Source: Microbacteriaceae bacterium (GTDB lineage: Bacteria > Actinomycetota > Actinomycetes > Actinomycetales > Microbacteriaceae). Taken from it: 32,678 bases of DNA. The notes below the pieces were generated by a model that saw only the letters and a program-made list of their open reading frames with translations, did not search any database and was not told where the DNA came from. Shown here piece after piece: positions 26,976 through 32,678 of this stretch (within the stretch, counting starts at the first letter, position 1; the number at the start of each line of letters is the position of its first letter). A program made the translations under genes and the position numbers. The DNA lies in NCBI GenBank assembly GCA_947373155.1, contig CANBWO010000014.1:1-32678 (forward strand), read 5' to 3'.

Positions 26976-28196
26976 ATGACTTCTAGCCCAACCAATCTGC
27001 GCGAGCAAGACGGACCATACTTTGGCGAATTCGGTGGCCGTTTTGTACCAGAATCGCTCATCGCGGCTCTGGATCAACTTGCCGAAACATATGAAATCGC
27101 CAAGCACGACCCCGAATTCGCTCTTGAGCTAGCTGAACTGCACCGCAGCTACACTGGGCGTCCATCGATCATCACAGAGGCCAAGCAGTTCGCGGCCACC
27201 GCCAACGATCAGGTCCGGATTTTTCTAAAGCGTGAAGACCTAAACCACACTGGCTCGCACAAGATCAACAATGTGCTTGGGCAGGCGCTTATAACTAAGC
27301 GCATGGGTAAGACACGAATCATTGCCGAGACCGGTGCGGGGCAACACGGAGTTGCTAGCGCCACCGCGGCTGCGCTATTTGGTTTGGACTGCGTTGTTTA
27401 CATGGGCGAAGTGGATACCGAGCGCCAGGCACTAAACGTTGCACGCATGCGTTTACTAGGAGCCGAAGTAGTTCCTGTGAAGACAGGTAGCCGCACCCTA
27501 AAAGATGCCATCAATGAGGCACTACGCGACTGGGTAGCCAACGTAGACACCACCCATTACCTGTTGGGTACCGTTGCCGGACCGCACCCGTTCCCAACCA
27601 TGGTTCGAGATTTCCACAGCGTAATCGGCAACGAGGCGCGCCAGCAGATGCTAGACGAATTCGGCTTCCTTCCAACAGTTGTCGCTGCTTGCGTTGGTGG
27701 TGGCTCAAACGCCATCGGTATCTTCCACGCTTTCCTAGACGACAAAGACGTAGACCTCTATGGCTTTGAAGCCGCAGGCGATGGTCTGGATACGCCACGT
27801 CACGCCGCCACCCTCACCTATGGCAAGCTCGGCGTGCTACACGGCGCAAAGAGCTACATGCTGCAGGACGAAGACGGCCAAACCATGGATAGCCACAGTA
27901 TCTCCGCCGGCCTCGACTACCCAGGCGTTGGTCCGGAGCACGCATGGCTGAAAGACTTGGGTCGCGCTAAGTACAGGGGAATCAGCGATGCCGAGGCAAT
28001 GGACGCCATGTTGCTACTAGCTCGCACCGAGGGAATCATCCCGGCTATCGAGACCTCTCACGCTCTGGCCGGCGCGCTGAAGCTAGCCAAGGAATTACCG
28101 GATGGCTCTTCAATCCTGATCAATCTTTCTGGTCGCGGAGACAAAGACATGGAGACCGCGGCAAAATACTTTGGATTCCTGCCGGGAGATAACTAA
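26976..28196 (+). CDS. trpB: Tryptophan synthase beta subunit
   Basis: Condenses indole with serine using pyridoxal phosphate. The 406-residue protein has the PLP lysine K96 in [34 protein letters not shown], the phosphate-binding GGGSNAIG and the C-terminal SGRGDKDM. This is the canonical TrpB1 type that partners TrpA. The 60-base gap after trpC has only a weak AAGG site. The stop overlaps the trpA ATG by one base, fitting 1:1 subunit production. Confidence 0.98.
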   Translation: MTSSPTNLREQDGPYFGEFGGRFVPESLIAALDQLAETYEIAKHDPEFALELAELHRSYTGRPSIITEAKQFAATANDQVRIFLKREDLNHTGSHKINNVLGQALITKRMGKTRIIAETGAGQHGVASATAAALFGLDCVVYMGEVDTERQALNVARMRLLGAEVVPVKTGSRTLKDAINEALRDWVANVDTTHYLLGTVAGPHPFPTMVRDFHSVIGNEARQQMLDEFGFLPTVVAACVGGGSNAIGIFHAFLDDKDVDLYGFEAAGDGLDTPRHAATLTYGKLGVLHGAKSYMLQDEDGQTMDSHSISAGLDYPGVGPEHAWLKDLGRAKYRGISDAEAMDAMLLLARTEGIIPAIETSHALAGALKLAKELPDGSSILINLSGRGDKDMETAAKYFGFLPGDN

Positions 28197-28981
28197 TGTC
28201 TAAGACCGCTCAAGTTCTTAAAGACCGCAAAGTAGCCGGCAAAGGATCATTGGTTGGTTACTTCCCAATCGGTTATCCGTCGCTAGCAGAATCCATCGAT
28301 GCCGCCGTTGCCATGTGCGAGAACGGCGTTGATGTTCTAGAGCTCGGTGTTCCATACAGTGACCCTGTGATGGACGGACCGGTGATTCAGGAAGCCACCC
28401 TGCACGCGTTGGAGCACGGTTTCAAACTCAAGCAGGTGTTTGAGGCTGTCAAGGCCGTAACCAGCCGAGTAAAGACTCCGGTACTTGTCATGACCTATTG
28501 GAACCCGGTTATCCAATACGGTGTCGAGCGCTTTGCTCAAGATCTTTCCGAGGCCGGGGGAGCGGGCTTGATCACTCCAGACCTAATCCCGGATGAAGCC
28601 GGCGACTGGTTAGCCGCCAGCGACAAATACGACCTGGATCGCGTATTTTTGTCGGCGCCAACCAGCACCCAGGAACGAGCCCAGGTTTCCAGCGACCTCA
28701 GTCGCGGATTCGTATACGCGGTCTCCACTATGGGAATTACTGGAGCACGTGAAGAACTTGATAGCTTGGCTCGTAAAGTTGTAGCTGGAGTGCGTGAAGC
28801 CGACGCAAACCAGAACACCTGCGTAGGCATTGGAATCTCCACTGCAGAGCAGGTTGCTGAAGTAAACCAATACTCCGATGGAGCAATCGTGGGAAGCGCA
28901 TTCGTGCGCGCCTACGCTGAAGGCGGAGTAGAGGCACTCAAAGTTAAGGTCACCGAGCTAGCATCTTTGCTAGAACGGTAA
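28196..28981 (+). CDS. trpA: Tryptophan synthase alpha subunit
   Basis: Cleaves indole glycerol phosphate and channels indole to TrpB. In this 261-residue barrel the catalytic Glu49 is in VLELGVPYSDP and Asp60 in PVMDGPVIQ (commonly PxADGP in other species). VFLSAPTST, YAVSTMGITGAR and GIGISTAEQ are the usual loops. It closes the trp genes; lgt starts 15 bases downstream, the common actinobacterial neighbour. Confidence 0.97.
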   Translation: MSKTAQVLKDRKVAGKGSLVGYFPIGYPSLAESIDAAVAMCENGVDVLELGVPYSDPVMDGPVIQEATLHALEHGFKLKQVFEAVKAVTSRVKTPVLVMTYWNPVIQYGVERFAQDLSEAGGAGLITPDLIPDEAGDWLAASDKYDLDRVFLSAPTSTQERAQVSSDLSRGFVYAVSTMGITGAREELDSLARKVVAGVREADANQNTCVGIGISTAEQVAEVNQYSDGAIVGSAFVRAYAEGGVEALKVKVTELASLLER

Positions 28982-28996
28982 AACAGGAGAAACCCA

Positions 28997-29944
28997 GTGA
29001 AGAGCATTTTCGCAAGCATTCCAGCACCAACAGACAACACTTGGCAGTTGGGGATCTTCCAGATTCGTTTCTACGCCCTATTCATCATCCTGGGCATCAT
29101 CATGGCCGTGTTGGTTTCGGCCATGCGTTTGGCCAAGCGCAAGGGTAACGCCGGTCTATCCATCGACATCGGTCTTTGGGCGATCGTCATCGGCATTCTT
29201 GGTGCTCGTTTTTATCACGTTGCAACTCACCTGAACGACTACTTTGGTGAGGGCAAGGACCCACTTAGCGCTCTATACATCTGGCAGGGTGGCCTGGCCA
29301 TTTACGGTGGTCTCTTGTTTGGCGCACTGGGCGCCTACATCGGTTGCCGCATCGCCGGCGTTAAGTTCTTTGCTTACGCCGACGCACTGGTGCCAGGTTT
29401 GCTCCTAGCCCAGGCAATCGGGCGCTGGGGTAATTACTTCAACAACGAGCTTTTCGGACTACCAACCGACCTACCTTGGGGTCTCGAACTAAACGTAGAC
29501 AACCCTGCTAAACCTGTTGGTCTTCCAGACAGCCTGACCTATCACCCAACTTTTCTTTACGAGTCGCTTTGGAGCCTTCTCGGTATCGCGGTTTTGATTT
29601 GGGCCGAGCGTCGCTTCAAGTTGCAGTGGGGCCGCATGTTTGCTGCTTACCTCATGTACTACTCATTCGGACGCGTTTTCATCGAGAGCATCCGCCTAGA
29701 TCCGGCCTATGTTTTGTTTGGAGTGCGCCTAAACGTATGGTCGGCAGTAGTCGGATTCGCTATTGGCTTGATCATCTTTGTTATGCAGGGCAGAAAGCAT
29801 ACTGGATTCGAGGAATCCATTTACCTTCCTGGTCGCGAACCAAAGGTTGAAGACTCGTCAGATGATGCCGAGGGCGAGCCAGAATTGGTAGACGAGTCGG
29901 ATTACGAACTTGCCACCGATGCTTTAGACTCGAAGCCTGAATAA
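28997..29944 (+). CDS. lgt: Prolipoprotein diacylglyceryl transferase
   Basis: Transfers diacylglycerol to the lipobox cysteine of prolipoproteins in the cytoplasmic membrane. The GTG at 28997 follows AGGAG. The 315-residue protein has about seven membrane segments and the signature GRWGNYFNNELFG (142-154). Tyr26, Arg143, Asn146, Glu151 and Gly154 align with the E. coli numbering. R226 and E230 (FGRVFIE) fit the second essential Arg/Glu pair. E. coli His103 is Tyr here (AIYGG). The last ~35 residues form a strongly acidic cytosolic tail not found in E. coli. Confidence 0.96.
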   Translation: MKSIFASIPAPTDNTWQLGIFQIRFYALFIILGIIMAVLVSAMRLAKRKGNAGLSIDIGLWAIVIGILGARFYHVATHLNDYFGEGKDPLSALYIWQGGLAIYGGLLFGALGAYIGCRIAGVKFFAYADALVPGLLLAQAIGRWGNYFNNELFGLPTDLPWGLELNVDNPAKPVGLPDSLTYHPTFLYESLWSLLGIAVLIWAERRFKLQWGRMFAAYLMYYSFGRVFIESIRLDPAYVLFGVRLNVWSAVVGFAIGLIIFVMQGRKHTGFEESIYLPGREPKVEDSSDDAEGEPELVDESDYELATDALDSKPE

Positions 29945-29963
29945 TTCCTTTAGAAAAGGGAAT
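29944..29963 (+). terminator. Weak hairpin at the end of lgt
   Basis: ATTCCTTT (29944-29951) can pair with AAGGGAAT (29956-29963) around AGAA, 8 bp with one G-U pair, starting on the lgt stop codon. It has no following T-run, so it could be a Rho-type end, an mRNA-stabilising structure or chance. It stands where the his-trp-lgt transcript would be expected to end before gltB. Confidence 0.35.
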
Positions 29964-30015
29964 CGAATCGCCCACCATAAGTCGCCACAAGCGCAAACCG
30001 GCACATAAATAACTG

Positions 30016-30032
30016 TCCGCTCTTCCTGCGGA
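30016..30032 (+). other. Short hairpin in the lgt-gltB gap
   Basis: TCCGC (30016-30020) and GCGGA (30028-30032) form a 5-bp stem with a 7-base loop, 53 bases before the gltB start. No clear promoter or known riboswitch core is visible in the 140-base gap. It could belong to the gltB leader. Confidence 0.25.
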
Positions 30033-30084
30033 ACCTAGGGCCAATGACGTCCCCAGTCTCTTTCTAGTTGTGATTGGATTTGGC

Positions 30085-32678
30085 ATGTCTATGATGTCTC
30101 CCTTCGAGCGCTTCAACACTGCGCCCGCTGCGGCAGGTCTATACAACCCTGCGTTCGACAAGGACGCCTGTGGTTTGGCCATGGTTGCTACCCTTCGTGG
30201 TACACCAGGACACGACATTATTGACACCGCGCTAACCGCACTCACAAACCTCGAGCACCGTGGGGCCGTAGGCTCCGACGCCGGCACCGGCGACGGCGCG
30301 GGTATTCTCACCCAAATCCCAGACGCATTTTTGCGTGCCGTGGCAGGTTTTGAACTTCCAGAAGCTGGTTACTACGCAGCCGGTCTGGTTTTCCTACCAA
30401 CCGACGTTGAAGAAGCCGCTCGAGCAAAGGCCAGCTTTGAGACCATTGCAACCGAGGAGCAGCTCACCGTACTTGGCTGGCGCGAAGTTCCAGTTCGCCC
30501 CGAGGTCCTCGGCGATCTAGCCCGCGCGGCCATGCCGGTTGTTGAGCAGGTCTTTGTGGCACCAACCGACGACATCACCGGGATCGAACTAGAGCGCCGC
30601 GCATTCCGTTTGCGTAAGCGTTCCGAGCGCACACTGGGCATCTACCACCCATCGCTGTCCAGCCGCACCTTGGTTTACAAGGGCATGGTTACTACGTTGC
30701 AGCTGGAGCCGTTCTATCCAGATCTCAGCGATGAGCGTTTTGCATCAACTCTGGCGCTGGTTCACTCACGCTTTAGCACCAACACCTTCCCATCGTGGCC
30801 ACTGGCCCACCCTTTCCGCATGATTGCCCACAACGGTGAAATCAACACGGTAAAGGGAAACCGCAACTGGATGCGCGCTCGCGAGGCGCAGCTAGTAAGC
30901 GAAGAGCTTGGCGATTTGAAGCAACTGAGCCCAATCATCACCCCGGGCGGCTCCGACTCCGCATCTTTCGATGAAGTAGTTGAGCTACTGTACCTTGGCG
31001 GCCGTAGCCTTCCGCACGCAATGATGATGATGATTCCCGAGGCCTGGGAAAAGCAGACCGACATCGACTCTGCTCGCAAAAACTTTTATGACTACCACAG
31101 CATGCTAATGGAGCCGTGGGACGGCCCGGCTGCAGTTATCTTCACCGATGGCTCGCTAGTTGGCGCAACCCTCGACCGCAATGGACTGCGCCCAGGTCGT
31201 TATGTAATCACCGACGACGGCATGGTGATCCTTGCCTCCGAAATCGGCGTGGTTGACATCGACCCAGCGCGCATCGTTCGTAAAGGCCGTTTGCAGCCTG
31301 GACGCATGTTTATCGCCGACACCGTGGCTGGCCGACTAATTGATGACGATGAAATCAAGTCAGAGATTGCTGCCCTTGAGCCTTGGGGCGAATGGCTTGA
31401 GGAAAACCGCATCCACCTAGACGACCTTCCAGAGCGCGAGCACATTGCTCACACCGCAAGCAGCGTGAACCGACGTCAGCGCACCTTTGGTTACACCCAG
31501 GAAGAACTGCGAATCTTGCTGGCTCCAATGGCTAAGGCCGGCGCCGAGCCGCTTGGCGCCATGGGTTCCGACACTCCGATTGCGGCCATCAGTGCTCGCC
31601 CACGTCTGCTATTTGACTACTTTGTCCAGCAGTTCGCCCAGGTCACTAACCCGCCACTGGACAGCATCCGCGAGGAAGTAGTGACCTCGCTAGGCACCAG
31701 CATCGGTCCCGAACGCAACCTGCTAGACGCGACTCCAGAGCACGCGCAGCAAATCACCATCAAGTTCCCGGTTTTGAACAACGATGACGTAGCAAAGATC
31801 AAGCACATCGATGAAAAGCCCGGTGCCGGCAGCGCATTCACCGTTGAGGGTCTCTACCGAGTAGACGCCGGAGCGGAGGGCCTCGCTGCCCGTATCCGCG
31901 AAATCTTCGAGGAAGTCGATGCCGCTGTTGCAGAGGGAGCTAAATACCTCATTCTTAGCGACCGCGACAGCAACCGCGAGTTGGCTCCGATTCCATCGTT
32001 GCTTCTCACCAGCTCTGTTCACCACCACCTGATTCGTACCGGTCAGCGCACCATGGTTGGTTTGGTTGTTGAGGCCGGCGATGTACGCGAAGTTCACCAC
32101 GTGGCAGCCCTAATCGGCTACGGCGCCGCTGCCGTGAACCCATACCTGGCCATGGAATCCTGTGAGCAGATGGTCAAGGATGGCCTACTGCCGGGCGTGA
32201 CTATCGAGAAGGCTTCCAAGAACCTGATCAAGGGTCTTGGCAAGGGTGTCCTAAAGATCATGTCCAAGATGGGCATCAGCACGGTTTCGTCTTACGCAGG
32301 CGCACAGGTGTTCGAAGCGATTGGCCTGAGCCAGGACTTTGTTGACACCTACTTCACCGGAACCACCAGCCAGCTGGGCGGAATCGGCCTCGAGGTTATC
32401 CACGAGGAAAACGCAGCCCGCCACAAGAGTGCCTACCCGGTCGACGAAGTCACCAATGTGCACGAACAACTCGAAGTTGGCGGCGAGTACCAGTGGCGCC
32501 GAGAGGGTCCTTCGCACCTGTTCAACCCGGAGACCATTTTCAAGCTGCAGCACTCCACCAAAACCAAGTCCATGGAGATTTTCCGTGACTACACCCGTTT
32601 GGTAGACGAGCAGACCGAGAACCTAATGACCCTCCGCGGTCTATTCACGCTTCGTACCGGAGTTCGTCCGGCAGTGAA
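30085..32678 (+). CDS. gltB: Glutamate synthase (NADPH) large subunit, N-terminal part (3' end outside window)
   Basis: GltB makes two glutamate from glutamine and 2-oxoglutarate with electrons from the small subunit GltD. The frame is open from ATG 30085 to the right edge (864 codons); a GTG at 30070 is an alternative start. A short propeptide precedes Cys29 (KDACGLAMVA), which becomes the N-terminal nucleophile of the class II glutamine amidotransferase domain. HSRFSTNTFPSWPLAHPFRMIAHNGEINT and GLRPGRY are typical of that domain. The central domain follows (from about 430), and the FMN/2-oxoglutarate region begins before the edge. No frameshift is visible. Confidence 0.96.
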   Translation, partial: MSMMSPFERFNTAPAAAGLYNPAFDKDACGLAMVATLRGTPGHDIIDTALTALTNLEHRGAVGSDAGTGDGAGILTQIPDAFLRAVAGFELPEAGYYAAGLVFLPTDVEEAARAKASFETIATEEQLTVLGWREVPVRPEVLGDLARAAMPVVEQVFVAPTDDITGIELERRAFRLRKRSERTLGIYHPSLSSRTLVYKGMVTTLQLEPFYPDLSDERFASTLALVHSRFSTNTFPSWPLAHPFRMIAHNGEINTVKGNRNWMRAREAQLVSEELGDLKQLSPIITPGGSDSASFDEVVELLYLGGRSLPHAMMMMIPEAWEKQTDIDSARKNFYDYHSMLMEPWDGPAAVIFTDGSLVGATLDRNGLRPGRYVITDDGMVILASEIGVVDIDPARIVRKGRLQPGRMFIADTVAGRLIDDDEIKSEIAALEPWGEWLEENRIHLDDLPEREHIAHTASSVNRRQRTFGYTQEELRILLAPMAKAGAEPLGAMGSDTPIAAISARPRLLFDYFVQQFAQVTNPPLDSIREEVVTSLGTSIGPERNLLDATPEHAQQITIKFPVLNNDDVAKIKHIDEKPGAGSAFTVEGLYRVDAGAEGLAARIREIFEEVDAAVAEGAKYLILSDRDSNRELAPIPSLLLTSSVHHHLIRTGQRTMVGLVVEAGDVREVHHVAALIGYGAAAVNPYLAMESCEQMVKDGLLPGVTIEKASKNLIKGLGKGVLKIMSKMGISTVSSYAGAQVFEAIGLSQDFVDTYFTGTTSQLGGIGLEVIHEENAARHKSAYPVDEVTNVHEQLEVGGEYQWRREGPSHLFNPETIFKLQHSTKTKSMEIFRDYTRLVDEQTENLMTLRGLFTLRTGVRPAV

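Noticed and set aside
30044-30067. Seven-codon ORF before gltB as a regulatory leader peptide
   Set aside because: The peptide has no Glu, Gln or other telling codon run and no ribosome-binding site; chance is the simpler explanation.

Overview
The window is a compact, almost entirely plus-strand block of actinobacterial housekeeping operons. Gene order (aroK-aroB-aroQ-efp-nusB, pyrR-pyrB-pyrC-x-carA-carB-pyrF, gmk-rpoZ-coaBC-metK-priA-fmt-rsmB-rpe, hisE-hisG-hisF-hisI-trpE-trpC-trpB-trpA-lgt, gltB), a PriA lacking helicase motifs, the HGxxPAAW and Trp-operon membrane proteins, and an EF-P with a PGKGP loop all point to Actinomycetota. Base composition is moderate (about 55 % GC in one hand-counted carB line), intergenic gaps are tiny and many genes overlap by one base. 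This fits a streamlined, small-genome Microbacteriaceae-like bacterium, for example of the freshwater Luna type (Rhodoluna/Aquiluna). That placement is an inference; no marker gene was compared.

Layout: 1-1613 is the end of the shikimate genes (aroK tail, aroB, aroQ), closed by a terminator-like hairpin. 1701-2680 holds efp and nusB. 2681-4121 is the one accessory piece: a secreted trypsin-like serine protease, visibly AT-richer than its neighbours, with a run of ten G in its ribosome-binding position, and bracketed by two ~104-bp copies of the 3' end of nusB. 4132-12809 is the pyrimidine operon, with a recognisable PyrR-binding hairpin over the pyrR Shine-Dalgarno site. 12811-21343 is a chain of essential genes for GMP phosphorylation, RNA polymerase omega, coenzyme A, SAM, replication restart, initiator-tRNA formylation, 16S rRNA methylation and pentose phosphates. 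21362-28981 is a merged histidine-tryptophan cluster. lgt follows, and the first 864 codons of gltB (glutamate synthase large subunit) run off the right edge.

Functionally the window feeds amino-acid and nucleotide synthesis: chorismate to tryptophan (aro and trp genes), PRPP to histidine and UMP, glutamine amide use (carA, gltB) and SAM supply. trpD, trpF, hisA, hisH and pyrD are not here. The lack of trpF is normal for actinobacteria, which use a bifunctional HisA/TrpF enzyme.

Most noteworthy: (1) the repeat-flanked protease islet in the nusB 3' end with its G10 tract; (2) the PyrR translational-repression hairpin and extended -10 promoter immediately after that islet; (3) near-absence of TGA stops (1 of 32 genes); (4) a degenerate PriA with intact zinc ligands; (5) uncharacterised small membrane proteins embedded in the pyr and trp operons. 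I found no RNA genes, CRISPR arrays, transposases, integrases or phage genes, and no gene-free stretch longer than about 220 bases.
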